Source: Inquilinus limosus_F (GTDB taxonomy: Bacteria > Pseudomonadota > Alphaproteobacteria > DSM-16000 > Inquilinaceae). From it: a DNA stretch of 64,000 nucleotides. Below, piece after piece: positions 24,273 to 32,946 of the stretch (positions within the stretch are counted from its first letter, which is position 1; each line of letters starts with the position of its first letter). A program made the translations under genes and the position numbers. Location of the stretch: positions 248,001 through 312,000 of the forward strand of contig NZ_JAHVDK010000001.1 of the NCBI RefSeq assembly GCF_051487185.1, in the 5' to 3' direction. The notes under the pieces were generated by a model that was not told where the DNA came from, searched no databases, and saw only the letters and a list, made by a program, of their open reading frames with translations.

Positions 24273-24563
24273 TCAGGCCTTGGCCTCGTCCCAAGGCCAT
24301 GGGCCGCTCTCGACCAGCCGCTGCCGTGCGGCTTCGACCCGTGCCCCATAATCCGGGAGGAAGGGCTCGGAAAGGGTGCTCTCAAGGTAGCCCTGCAGCC
24401 TTGTCAGAGCCCAGAGCTCGCCGTCATGCCGGACGGCTTCGCGAAGCCGGCTGCCGTTCTCGTCGTCCAGCGTCCGTGCCAGAAACTCGAACAGCACGAC
24501 GGCTTCGTCCTGGGTGAGTGTGAGGGGCACCGCCCCACCGCTGTCCGGCTCCGCTCCGCTCAT
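24273..24563 (-). CDS. conserved hypothetical protein, cadR operon end
   Basis: 96-residue acidic protein not assigned to a family. The segment LTQDEAVVLFEFLARTLDDE followed by LRHDGELWAL-like helices looks like a real folded helical protein, ending GPWPWDEAKA. No cysteines, no signal peptide. It starts 7 bp after the stop of the LysE-family gene on the same strand, so it is probably the last gene of the cadR-lysE operon. Confidence 0.6.
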   Translation of the reverse strand: MSGAEPDSGGAVPLTLTQDEAVVLFEFLARTLDDENGSRLREAVRHDGELWALTRLQGYLESTLSEPFLPDYGARVEAARQRLVESGPWPWDEAKA

Positions 24564-24570
24564 CTTCTCC

Positions 24571-25203
24571 TCACGCTCTCCCGGCCCCCAGGATCAGGCG
24601 CAGGCCCAGCGCGCCCATGACCGAGCCGGCGGCGCGGTCGAACCAGCGCTTCCAGCACAGATAGACGGCGCGCGGCCGGTCGGCGGAGAAGACCAGGGCG
24701 ACGATGGTGTACCAGCCGGCCTCGATGGCGAAGATCGCCGGCAGCAGCACGGCGAAGGTCCAGGCCGGCACCTGCGCCGGCAGGAAGGCGGCGAAGATGC
24801 TGCCGTAGACGATCGCGGCCTTGGGGTTGCTCAGCTGGGTGACGAGGGCCAGGGTGAAGGAGCGGCGGACGCTGCGCGGCCGGCCCTCCGCCGTCTTCGG
24901 CACCACGATCGGCTTGTCCGCCGTGTGCCACAGGGCGAAGGCGAGCCACAGCAGGTACAGGCCGCCCAGTACCTTCAGCGTCAGGTACAACCACTCGACC
25001 TGGGCCAGGATCGCCTGCAGGCCGAACAGGCCGAGCCCGCCATAGACCACCCCGCCCACGCCCATGCCCAGTGCCGCGGCCAGCCCGTCGCGGCGCGACA
25101 GGGCGATGGCGGTGCGGGTGACGAAGACGAAGCTGGGCCCCGGGCTGGCCGCGCCGACCACGATGGCGCCGAGGATGCTGAGCAGTGGAACGGCAAGATC
25201 CAT
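24571..25203 (-). CDS. LysE/RhtB-family translocator
   Basis: 210-residue inner-membrane exporter with about six helices. The family signature ASPGPSFVFVTRTAIALSRR is at residues 19-39, followed by the GLAAALGMGVGGVVYG glycine-rich region and TQLSNPKAAIVYGSIFAAFL mid-protein. Members export amino acids or small cationic metabolites. It begins 24 bp after the cadR stop and may be co-transcribed, although a direct role in metal resistance is not implied by the sequence. Confidence 0.87.
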   Translation of the reverse strand: MDLAVPLLSILGAIVVGAASPGPSFVFVTRTAIALSRRDGLAAALGMGVGGVVYGGLGLFGLQAILAQVEWLYLTLKVLGGLYLLWLAFALWHTADKPIVVPKTAEGRPRSVRRSFTLALVTQLSNPKAAIVYGSIFAAFLPAQVPAWTFAVLLPAIFAIEAGWYTIVALVFSADRPRAVYLCWKRWFDRAAGSVMGALGLRLILGAGRA

Positions 25204-25227
25204 GATGTCCTCCCTGGGACCGCGGCG

Positions 25228-25698
25228 TCAGGCCGCGGTCTCGATGTCTTCGCCGCCCCCGTGGTCGGGGTGCAGGCAATGCGCGTGGCTGTGGTCGGCC
25301 AGCACCTCGATCACCCGGCAATGGCCGATGGTGCCGTGGCGGCACTGCTCCACCATCCGCTCCAGCTCCGCCTTCAGCGCCTCCAACCGGGCGATGCGGT
25401 TCTGCACGGCCACCAGTTGCTCTTGCGCGATCCGGTCGGCGGTGGCGCAGGGCTGGTCCGGGTCGTCGGCCAGGGTCAGCAACTGGCGGATGGCGTCCAG
25501 TGGGAAGCCCAGCTCGCGGCTGTGGCGGATGAAGGCCAGGCGGTCGGCATGGGCCCGGCCGTAGATCCGCTGGTTGCCCAGGGTCCGCGCCGCCTCCGGC
25601 ATCAGCCCGATCTGCTCGTAGTAGCGGATGGTCTGGACCTTGCAGCCGGTGCGGCGGGCCAGCTGGCCAATCGGCATCGCGTCGCCGCGGGCGGACAT
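25228..25698 (-). CDS. cadR: MerR-family Cd(II)/Pb(II)-responsive regulator CadR
   Basis: 156 residues as drawn. DNA-binding wHTH IGQLARRTGCKVQTIRYYEQ, long dimerisation helix (about 90-118), and a metal loop. Counting from the internal Met8, the cysteines fall at 77, 112 and 119, exactly the CadR metal-ligand set, with a His-rich tail HSHAH. The ATG at 25698 has an AGAGGA ribosome site; Met8 (25677) gives canonical numbering but no such site. It binds the dyad at 25715-25733, bending the cadA promoter and activating it when metal-bound. Confidence 0.88.
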   Translation of the reverse strand: MSARGDAMPIGQLARRTGCKVQTIRYYEQIGLMPEAARTLGNQRIYGRAHADRLAFIRHSRELGFPLDAIRQLLTLADDPDQPCATADRIAQEQLVAVQNRIARLEALKAELERMVEQCRHGTIGHCRVIEVLADHSHAHCLHPDHGGGEDIETAA

Positions 25699-25710
25699 GG
25701 ATTTTTCCTC

Positions 25711-25741
25711 TTGAAGCTACAGTCACTGTAGCTCCCATCTT
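25711..25741 (+). promoter_or_regulatory. cadA promoter with CadR operator (19-bp spacer)
   Basis: TTGAAG (25711-25716, -35) and CATCTT (25736-25741, -10) are separated by exactly 19 bp, the overlong spacer typical of MerR-activated promoters. Within the spacer lies the dyad AGCTACAG-TCA-CTGTAGCT (25715-25733). The arrangement allows metal-CadR to untwist the spacer. cadA starts at 25780. Confidence 0.85.
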
Positions 25742-25779
25742 CCCCTGCGACGGTTCTTTCGGCAAGGGAGTGCGTCGCG

Positions 25780-28029
25780 ATGGCGATGATCGCAGCGACT
25801 GAGGGGCAGGGCCGGGTCCTGCGGTACCGGGTCGACGGCATGGACTGCCCCAGCTGCGTCGGCAAGCTGGAGACGGCTCTCGGCCGGATCGAGGGCGTCA
25901 GCGGCGTCGAGGTCAACTTCGCCGCCGGCACGCTCGCTTTCGGCGCGGTGGGCGCCGCGGCCGACGGCGGCGTGGTCGAGCAGAAGATCCGCGCCCTCGG
26001 CTTCGCCCCGACCGCGATCGTCGACACGGCGCCCAAGGCGCCGGCCCAGGCCGAGGCCCGGCCCTGGTGGCGCGAGCGCAAGGCGCGGTTGGTCGGCTTC
26101 ACCGGCCTGCTGCTGGCCGCCGCCTTCATCGCGGCGCAGATCGTCCCGGCCGGGGCCGAATGGGCCTATGTCGCCGCGGCGCTGATCGGGCTGGTGCCGG
26201 TCGCCCGCCGGGCCCTGGCCCTGATCCGCTCCGGCTCGCCCTTCAGCATTGAGACGCTGATGGCCGTCGCCGCGGTCGGCGCCATTGCCATCGGCGCGGC
26301 GTCCGAGGCGGCGGTGGTGGTGTTCCTGTTCGCCGTCGGAGAGCTCCTGGAGACCATCGCCGCCGGCCGCGCCCGCCAGGGCATCAAAGCGCTGGTCGCG
26401 CTGGTGCCGCGCACGGCGCAGCGCGAGGCGAACGGCATCCTGGCGACCGTTCCTGTCGACGATCTCGCGATCGGCGACATCGTCCTGGTCCGCCCCGGCG
26501 ACCGGATGCCGGCCGACGGCGAGATCGTTGACGGCGCGTCGGAGCTGGACGAGGCGCCGATCACCGGCGAATCCGTGCCGGTGGCCAAGGCGGCGGGCGA
26601 TGCGGTCTATGCCGGCAGCATCAATGCCGGCGGCGTGCTGCGCCTGCGGGTGACGCGGGCGGCGGCCGACAACACCATCGCCCGCATCATCCATAGGGTC
26701 GAGGCGGCGCAGGCCAGCAAGGCACCGACGGCGCGCTTCATCGACCGGTTCAGCGCCTGGTACACTCCGGCGGCCATGGCCGTCGCCACCCTGGTGATCG
26801 CGGTGCCGCCGCTCTTGTTCGGCGGCGACTTGTCGGTCTGGGCCTATCGCGGCCTGTCGCTGCTGCTGATCGCCTGCCCCTGCGCGCTGGTGCTGTCGAC
26901 CCCGGCGGCGATCGCCTCCGGCATCGCCGCAGGCACGCGGCGCGGCCTGCTGGTCAAGAGCGGCGCGGCGCTGGAGATGCTAGGCAAGGTCGAGGCCGTG
27001 GCCTTCGACAAGACCGGCACGCTGACCGTGGGCCGGCCGCAGGTGACCGATGTCGTGGCGCTGGAGGGCACGGAAGCCGCGGTCCTGGCCGAGGCCGCCG
27101 CGGTCGAGAGCGGCTCCAGCCATCCGCTGGCGCGCGCCATCCTGGAGGCTGCGGCCGCCCGCAACGTCGCCGTGCCGGCCGTCGCCGAGGCCTTCGCCGT
27201 CGCCGGCAAGGCGGTACTGGGCCGGGTCGACGGCGCGCTGCTGGCGGTAGGATCGCCGCGCTACGTTGCCGAGCGCGGGCCGCTACCTGCTCTCGTGGCC
27301 GACCGGATCGCGGCGCTGGAGGGGCAGGGCAAGACCGTGGTCGTGCTGCTGGGCGAATCCGGCCCGCGCGGGCTGATCGCGCTGCGGGACGAGCCGCGCG
27401 AGGACGCCGCGGCCGCGGTGGCGGCGCTGCGCCGGGCCGGGGTGCGCCCGGTGATGCTGACCGGCGACAACCGCCGCACCGCCGAGGCCGTGGCCGGCGC
27501 CCTCGGCATCGCGGTGGAGGCCGAGCTGCTGCCGGACGGCAAGCTGGCCGCGATCGGCCGGCTGCAGGCGGACGGGCCGGTGGCGATGGTCGGCGACGGC
27601 ATCAACGACGCCCCGGCGCTGGCCGCCGCCTCGGTCGGCGTCGCCATGGGCGGCGGCACCGACGTGGCGCTGGAGACGGCGGATGCGGCGCTGATGCACA
27701 ACCGCGTCACCGGCGTGGCCGAGCTGATCGGCCTGTCGCGCGCAACCCTGGCAAACATCCGCCAGAACATCGCCGTCGCCCTCGGCCTCAAGGCGCTGTT
27801 CCTGGCCACCACGCTGTTCGGCGCCACCTCGCTGTGGATGGCGATCCTGGCCGACACCGGCGCGACCGTGCTGGTGACGCTGAACGCGCTGCGGCTGCTG
27901 CGCCTGCCGGCGGCGATGCAGGGCCGGACCGTCGTCCGCGGAGAGGGCATCACTCCCATAGTATCCGGGGTCGACGATTGCTGCGCCCATGGTGCCTGCC
28001 GATCGGACTCCAAGCCAATCGAAGCGTGA
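25780..28029 (+). CDS. cadA: Cd2+/Zn2+/Pb2+-exporting P1B ATPase CadA/ZntA
   Basis: 749-residue heavy-metal pump. N-terminal HMA domain with GMDCPSC (C23, C26); TM6 metal motif CPC at 366-368 (LLIACPCALVLST); phosphorylation site D410 in AFDKTGTLT; HP motif SSHPLA; hinge MVGDGINDAPALAAASVG. CPC plus the CadR neighbour point to divalent Zn/Cd/Pb rather than copper. The C-terminus has an extra DDCCAHGAC cluster that could bind metal. Controlled by the divergent cadR promoter. Inner membrane. Confidence 0.93.
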   Translation: MAMIAATEGQGRVLRYRVDGMDCPSCVGKLETALGRIEGVSGVEVNFAAGTLAFGAVGAAADGGVVEQKIRALGFAPTAIVDTAPKAPAQAEARPWWRERKARLVGFTGLLLAAAFIAAQIVPAGAEWAYVAAALIGLVPVARRALALIRSGSPFSIETLMAVAAVGAIAIGAASEAAVVVFLFAVGELLETIAAGRARQGIKALVALVPRTAQREANGILATVPVDDLAIGDIVLVRPGDRMPADGEIVDGASELDEAPITGESVPVAKAAGDAVYAGSINAGGVLRLRVTRAAADNTIARIIHRVEAAQASKAPTARFIDRFSAWYTPAAMAVATLVIAVPPLLFGGDLSVWAYRGLSLLLIACPCALVLSTPAAIASGIAAGTRRGLLVKSGAALEMLGKVEAVAFDKTGTLTVGRPQVTDVVALEGTEAAVLAEAAAVESGSSHPLARAILEAAAARNVAVPAVAEAFAVAGKAVLGRVDGALLAVGSPRYVAERGPLPALVADRIAALEGQGKTVVVLLGESGPRGLIALRDEPREDAAAAVAALRRAGVRPVMLTGDNRRTAEAVAGALGIAVEAELLPDGKLAAIGRLQADGPVAMVGDGINDAPALAAASVGVAMGGGTDVALETADAALMHNRVTGVAELIGLSRATLANIRQNIAVALGLKALFLATTLFGATSLWMAILADTGATVLVTLNALRLLRLPAAMQGRTVVRGEGITPIVSGVDDCCAHGACRSDSKPIEA

Positions 28030-28112
28030 CCGCAGAGCCGATCTGTGGGACCATATCCCCATTATCGAGCTCATGACCGACAACCGCGGACCACGCTGTC
28101 AGGGGGAGTGCC

Positions 28113-28544
28113 ATGGGGCTGATCAATTTCATCAAGGAAGCCGGTGAGAAGCTGTTCGGCGGGGGCGAGGCCCAGGCCGCGACGCCGGACGATCTCAAGA
28201 AGCAGATCCAGGCGCAGGGGCTCGACCCCGCCGGCGTCGACATCAAGGTCGATGGCGACAAGGTGAAGATCGAGGGCAACGTCGCCTCGACCGAGGTGGC
28301 GGAGAAGATCGCGCTGGCCGTCGGCAACACGCCCGGCATCGCCCAGGTCGAGAACAACCTCGCCGCCGCCACCCCGGCGCCGGAATCGCGGATGTACACG
28401 GTGAAGAAGGGCGACACCCTGTCGGCGATCGCCAAGGCGATGTACGGCAACGCCAACGACTATCCGAAGATCTTCGAGGCCAACAAGCCGATGCTGAAGC
28501 ACCCGGACAAGATCTATCCGGGCCAGGTGCTGCGCATCCCGTAA
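28113..28544 (+). CDS. kbp: potassium-binding BON-LysM protein Kbp (YgaU)
   Basis: 143-residue soluble protein. Opening MGLINFIKEAGEKLFGGGEA is the family hallmark; a BON domain spans about 25-90 (VDIKVDGDKVKIEGNVAST) and a LysM domain about 93-142 (YTVKKGDTLSAIAKAMYGNA...IYPGQVLRIP). In E. coli Kbp binds K+ in the cytoplasm and is induced by osmotic stress. No signal peptide is present, consistent with that. A strong terminator follows. Confidence 0.92.
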   Translation: MGLINFIKEAGEKLFGGGEAQAATPDDLKKQIQAQGLDPAGVDIKVDGDKVKIEGNVASTEVAEKIALAVGNTPGIAQVENNLAAATPAPESRMYTVKKGDTLSAIAKAMYGNANDYPKIFEANKPMLKHPDKIYPGQVLRIP

Positions 28545-28560
28545 CCGTCCTGGCTAACGC

Positions 28561-28597
28561 CGAAGGGCCCCGTGCGCCGCGCGGGGCCCTTCGCTTT
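28561..28597 (+). terminator. rho-independent terminator after kbp
   Basis: Perfect 11-bp stem CGAAGGGCCCC/GGGGCCCTTCG with an 11-nt loop, followed by CTTT. The T-tract is short, but the stem is very stable and sits 16 bp after the kbp stop. Confidence 0.8.
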
Positions 28598-28645
28598 CCC
28601 GTGTCGCACCGCCGCCCGTTGCGCTATCAGCAGGGCGGGGAGCGC

Positions 28646-30199
28646 ATGCGGGAGTCCTCGGGCTTGGCCAATGTCCTGTTCATCACCGCCGACCAGTGGC
28701 GCGGCGACATGCTGTCGGCGGTTGGCCATCCCTGCATCCGCACCCCGGCGCTGGACGCGCTGGCGGCCGAGGGCACGCTGTTCCGCCGCCACTACACCGT
28801 GGCCTCGCCCTGCGGCCCGTCCCGCGCCTCGCTGCTGACCGGCCTCTATCCCCACACCCATCGCAGCATCCGCAACGGCACGCCGCTCGACGCCCGCCAC
28901 AGCAACCTGGCGCTGGAGGTGCGGCGCGGCGGGTGGGAGCCGCTGCTGTTCGGCTACACCGACACCTCGCTGGACCCGCGCGGCCGGCCGCCGGGCGACC
29001 CCGCCCTCGACACCTATGAGAGCGTGGCGCCGGGCTTCACCCCGGTGCTCGCCCTGTCCGAGTCCAGCCGGGCCTGGATCGCCGACCTCATGGCCAAAGG
29101 CTACGACGTGCCGGCGCCGGGGGCGGGGCGGGACCCGCTCTACGACTCCGACCCGGCGGCCGAGGCGGCGCCGGGTGGGCTGGGACCGACCCGGATCCGG
29201 GCCGAGGACAGCGAGACCGCCTTCCTGACGGACCAGGTGCTGCGCCATCTGGCGGTGCTGCGCGGCCGGCCCTGGTTCGTGCACCTGACCTATATCTGCC
29301 CGCATCCACCCTTCGCCGCCCCGGCGCCCTGGCACCTGGCCTACGATCCCGCCGCGATGCTGGCGCCGCTGCGCGGCCCGTCCGCGGCGGCGGAGGCGGC
29401 GCAGCATCCGCTGCTGGCCGGGCTGCACCTGGCGGTGCGGCTGGACAAGTTCCTGAATCATGCCGAGGGGCCGGCCTCGGCCCTCGACGCCGCCGGCGTC
29501 GCCGCGGTCCGCGCCGCCTATTACGGCCTGGCGTCCGAGGTCGACCACCATCTCGGCCGTGTCTTCGATTTCCTGCAGGCGAGCGGCCAGTGGGACGACA
29601 CGCTGATCGTCTTCACGTCCGACCATGGCGAGCAGTTGGGCGACCATTACCTCTTCGGCAAGCTCGGCTATTTCGACCAGTCGGCCCATATCCCGCTGAT
29701 CATCCGCGACCCGCGCCCGGCGGCGGAGGCCGGGCGCGGCCGGCAGATCGACGACTTCACCGAATCGATCGACATCCTGCCCACCATCCTCGACTGGCTC
29801 GGTCTCGCCGTGCCGCGGCAGTGCGACGGCCGCTCGCTGCTGCCCTTCTGCAATGGCGAGCGGCCGACGGATTGGCGCGACGCGGCGCATTGGTTCTTCG
29901 ATTTCGGCGATGCGCGGGAACCGATCGAGGACGGGCCGGTGCGGCTGCGCCCCGACGAATGCGGCGTCCAGGTGGTCCGCGACGCGCGCCGCAAATACGT
30001 GCACTGCACCGCCCTGCCGCCGCTGTTCTTCGACCTGGAGCGCGACCCCGGCGAGTTCGAGGACCGCAGCCGCGACCCGGCCTATGCCGGGGAGGTGCTG
30101 GCCTATGCCCAGAAGCTGCTGTCCTGGCGCATGCGGCACGAGGACCGGACGCTCAGCCACATCACGCTGAAGGACGGCTATTTCGAGGGGGAGGCGTGA
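28646..30199 (+). CDS. sulfatase-family hydrolase (phosphonate monoesterase-like)
   Basis: 517-residue alkaline-phosphatase-superfamily enzyme. N-terminal metal motif VLFITADQWRGDML, the active-site CGPSRASLLTGLYP with cysteine available for conversion to formylglycine (C-x-P-S-R), and FTSDHGEQLGDH carrying metal ligands. NGTPLDARHSNLALE and FGYTDTS resemble phosphonate monoester hydrolases/arylsulfatases. No signal peptide, so cytoplasmic. ATG at 28646 is preceded by a GGGCGGGGAG purine run. It overlaps the HAD gene by one base (TGATG), so the two are translationally coupled. Confidence 0.85.
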   Translation: MRESSGLANVLFITADQWRGDMLSAVGHPCIRTPALDALAAEGTLFRRHYTVASPCGPSRASLLTGLYPHTHRSIRNGTPLDARHSNLALEVRRGGWEPLLFGYTDTSLDPRGRPPGDPALDTYESVAPGFTPVLALSESSRAWIADLMAKGYDVPAPGAGRDPLYDSDPAAEAAPGGLGPTRIRAEDSETAFLTDQVLRHLAVLRGRPWFVHLTYICPHPPFAAPAPWHLAYDPAAMLAPLRGPSAAAEAAQHPLLAGLHLAVRLDKFLNHAEGPASALDAAGVAAVRAAYYGLASEVDHHLGRVFDFLQASGQWDDTLIVFTSDHGEQLGDHYLFGKLGYFDQSAHIPLIIRDPRPAAEAGRGRQIDDFTESIDILPTILDWLGLAVPRQCDGRSLLPFCNGERPTDWRDAAHWFFDFGDAREPIEDGPVRLRPDECGVQVVRDARRKYVHCTALPPLFFDLERDPGEFEDRSRDPAYAGEVLAYAQKLLSWRMRHEDRTLSHITLKDGYFEGEA

Positions 30200-30951
30200 T
30201 GACGGCCGGCATCCGCGGCATCCTGTTCGACAAGGACGGCACGCTGATCGACTTCAACTCGACCTGGGTGCCTCTGAACCGCGAGGCGGCGCTGTTCGCC
30301 GCGGCTGGGGATCCGGATCTGGCCCGGCGCCTGCTCGAGGTCGCCGGTGCCGATCCGGACAGCGGCATCGTCCGCGCCGACAGCCTGTTCGCCGCCGGGG
30401 CGACGCCCGAGATCGCGGCCGCCTGGATCGCCGCCGGCAGCCCCTACGACCTCGACCTGCTGGTGCCGGAGATCGACCGCATCTTCCAGAGCGCGACCTC
30501 GGCGGTAGCGATCCGGCCGACCGTCGCCGACCCGGCTGCCCTGTTCCGCCGACTGCGCGGCCGCGGACTGAAGCTGGGCGTGGCCTCGAGCGACGGCGAG
30601 GTCGCGATCCGCGCCACGCTGGCGATGTTCGGCCTGCTCGACCTGGTCGATTTCGTCGCCGGCTACGACAGCGGCCACGGCCACAAGCCGAATCCCGGGA
30701 TGGTCTACGGCTTCTGCGACGCCACCGGCCTGCCGCCGGGCGCTGTCCTCATGGTCGGCGACAACCGGCACGACATGGCAATGGGCCGAGCCGCGGGCGT
30801 GGGCCTGTGCGTCGGGGTGCTGAGCGGGACCGGCACCGCGGCGACCCTGGCCGGTCTCGCCGATCTCTGCCTGCCGGATATCGGCGGGCTGGAGGCGCTG
30901 CTCGATAGCACCGGCAACGGCCCTGATGGCATCGGCCGCCTTTTAGATTAA
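30199..30951 (+). CDS. HAD-superfamily phosphatase
   Basis: 250-residue haloacid-dehalogenase hydrolase resembling phosphoglycolate phosphatase. Motif I FDKDGTLIDF (nucleophile D11), motif II GVASSDG, motif III lysine in GHGHKPNP, motif IV MVGDNRHDMAMG. A helical cap (about 20-95) lies between motifs I and II. Coupled to the upstream sulfatase-like gene (one-base overlap), it may remove phosphate from a product of the same pathway; this is inference. A GGGGGAGG ribosome site lies within the preceding gene's end. Confidence 0.88.
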   Translation: MTAGIRGILFDKDGTLIDFNSTWVPLNREAALFAAAGDPDLARRLLEVAGADPDSGIVRADSLFAAGATPEIAAAWIAAGSPYDLDLLVPEIDRIFQSATSAVAIRPTVADPAALFRRLRGRGLKLGVASSDGEVAIRATLAMFGLLDLVDFVAGYDSGHGHKPNPGMVYGFCDATGLPPGAVLMVGDNRHDMAMGRAAGVGLCVGVLSGTGTAATLAGLADLCLPDIGGLEALLDSTGNGPDGIGRLLD

Positions 30952-30993
30952 AGTCCGGCAAACAAAAATCGTCGCTGGTGGTGGAGGCTTCCC

Positions 30994-31842
30994 GTGCCCG
31001 GTTTTCCGATCGTGGACAGCCACGTCCATATCTATGACCCCGCCCTATTGTCCTATCCGTGGATGGACCAGGTGCCGAGCCTGAAGTCGCGCCATCTGCC
31101 GGACGATTACGACCGGCAGCGCGACGGGGTGGCGATCGACCGCTACGTCTTCGTCGAGGTCGACATCGCCCCCGCGCAGCGGGTGGAGGAGGCGCGCTGG
31201 GTCGGCGCGCTCGACGATCCCCGGCTCGGCGCCATCGTCGCCTCGGCCGCGATCGAGGACGGCCAGGCGGTGCGGACCGAGCTCGACGCGCTGCACGCCG
31301 CGACGCCGAAGCTGCGCGGCATCCGCCGGCTGATCCAGGGCGAGGCCGTCGATTTCTGCATCCAGCCCGGCTTCGTCGAAGGCGTGCGGCTGCTGGCGGA
31401 ATACGACCTGTCCTTCGACCTGTGCATCTACCATCCGCAGTTCGACAACGCGCTCGAGTTGGTGCGCCGGTGTCCGGAGATCCGCTTCGTCCTCGACCAT
31501 ATCGGCAAGCCCGGGATCCGGGACGGGATCGACCGGCCCTGGCGCGACCAGATGCGGGCCCTGGCGGCGCTGCCGAATGTCTGGTGCAAGCTGTCGGGCG
31601 TGGTCACCGAAGCCGATCACGAGGGCTGGACCCGGGCGCAGATCGAGCCCTACATACGTCATACGATCGACTGCTTCGGCTTCGGCCGCACCATGTTCGG
31701 CAGCGACTGGCCCGTCTGCGAGCGGGCCTCCAGCTATCGCCGCTGGGTCGAGACGCTGGACGAGATCCTGGCCGATGCATCGGAGGCGGAGCTGCGGCAG
31801 CTCTATCGCGACACCGCCATCGGCTTCTACCGGCTCGCCTGA
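30994..31842 (+). CDS. amidohydrolase-family lactonase-like protein (COG3618)
   Basis: 282-residue TIM-barrel hydrolase. Metal motif VDSHVHIYDP at the N-terminus, LDHIGKPG mid-protein and MFGSDWPVCE near the end follow the pattern of fucono-/galactono-/rhamnono-lactonases and 2-pyrone-dicarboxylate lactonases. GTG start with GGAGG 6 bp upstream. Followed after 31 bp by an aldo/keto reductase that could make the matching sugar lactone; together they look like a non-phosphorylating aldose oxidation pair. Confidence 0.85.
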   Translation: MPGFPIVDSHVHIYDPALLSYPWMDQVPSLKSRHLPDDYDRQRDGVAIDRYVFVEVDIAPAQRVEEARWVGALDDPRLGAIVASAAIEDGQAVRTELDALHAATPKLRGIRRLIQGEAVDFCIQPGFVEGVRLLAEYDLSFDLCIYHPQFDNALELVRRCPEIRFVLDHIGKPGIRDGIDRPWRDQMRALAALPNVWCKLSGVVTEADHEGWTRAQIEPYIRHTIDCFGFGRTMFGSDWPVCERASSYRRWVETLDEILADASEAELRQLYRDTAIGFYRLA

Positions 31843-31873
31843 GCCCAACGATCTGACACTGAGAGGACCGCCC

Positions 31874-32899
31874 ATGGACCCGACCGCGACGCGCCCGCTG
31901 GGCAAGAGCGGCGTTCCCGTCACCCAGCTCGGCTTCGGCGGGGCGCCGCTCGGCGACCTGTACCAGAAGCTGCCCGACGCCCAGGCGATCCAGACCATGG
32001 CGCGGGCCCTCGATTTGGGCGTGACCCTGGTCGACACCTCGCCGCTCTACGGCTACGGCCTGTCCGAGCACCGCTTCGGTCAGGTGCTGCGGCCGCGGCC
32101 GCGCGACAGCTATGTGCTGTCGACCAAGGTCGGCCGCTATTTCGTGCCGCCGCGGCGGGGTGAGGCGTTCGACCGCGGCACCTGGGCCGGCGGGCTCGAG
32201 TTCAAGCCGGTGTTCGACTACAGCTACGACGGCGCGATGCGCTCCTTCGAGCAGAGCCTGATGCGCCTCGGCATCTCCTCGGTCGACATCCTCTTGATCC
32301 ACGACGTCGACATCTGGACCCACGGCTCGCGCGAGGCCTATGAGCAGCGGCTGCAGGAGGCGCTGGCCGGCGCCTACAAGGCGCTGTTCAAGCTGCGCGA
32401 GGAGGGCGTGGTCAAGGCGATCGGCGTCGGCGTCAACGAGGTCGAGGCCTGCATGCGCTTCGCCGAGGGTGGCGATTTCGACTGCTTCCTCCTGGCCGGG
32501 CGCTACACGCTCCTGGAGCAGACCGCGCTTGACGACTTCCTGCCGCTGTGCCAGCGCCGCAACATCGGCATCATGCTGGGCGGGCCGTACAATTCCGGCA
32601 TCCTCGCCACCGGTGCCGTGCCGGGCGCGCGCTACAACTATAAGGAGGCGCCGCCGGAGATCCTGGAGCGGGTGTCGCGGATCGAGGCGGTGTGCCGGCG
32701 CCACGGCGTGCCCCTGCCGGCGGCGGCGATCCAGTTCCCGCTGGCCCATCCGGTGGTGGCCTCGATGATCCCGGGCGCGGTCAAGCCGGAGGAGGTGGAG
32801 CGCAACCACGCCCTGATCGCGACGCCGATCCCGGCCGATTTCTGGGCCGAGCTGAAGCGCGAAGGCCTGGTGCGCGAAGACGCGCCGGTGCCGGGCTGA
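31874..32899 (+). CDS. aldo/keto reductase (L-fucose/D-threo-aldose dehydrogenase-like)
   Basis: 341-residue AKR. LGFGGAPLGDLYQKLPDAQA opens the barrel, with catalytic VDTSPLYGYGLSEHRFGQ (Asp and Tyr), Lys in VLSTKVGR, and ILLIHDVD. The long form with NYKEAPPEILERV fits the D-threo-aldose 1-dehydrogenase branch, which oxidises L-fucose and similar sugars with NAD. Co-transcribed with the lactonase-like gene upstream; the DUF1989 gene follows 47 bp later. Cytoplasmic. Confidence 0.86.
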   Translation: MDPTATRPLGKSGVPVTQLGFGGAPLGDLYQKLPDAQAIQTMARALDLGVTLVDTSPLYGYGLSEHRFGQVLRPRPRDSYVLSTKVGRYFVPPRRGEAFDRGTWAGGLEFKPVFDYSYDGAMRSFEQSLMRLGISSVDILLIHDVDIWTHGSREAYEQRLQEALAGAYKALFKLREEGVVKAIGVGVNEVEACMRFAEGGDFDCFLLAGRYTLLEQTALDDFLPLCQRRNIGIMLGGPYNSGILATGAVPGARYNYKEAPPEILERVSRIEAVCRRHGVPLPAAAIQFPLAHPVVASMIPGAVKPEEVERNHALIATPIPADFWAELKREGLVREDAPVPG

Positions 32900-32946
32900 G
32901 CCAGGCCGGCCCGCCGTCGTGAACAACACGATCGAGGGAGGGGTGG

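Noticed and set aside
24571..25203. LysE-family gene as a metal exporter of the cadR operon
   Set aside because: It carries the amino-acid exporter signature and no metal-binding motif; proximity alone is not enough.
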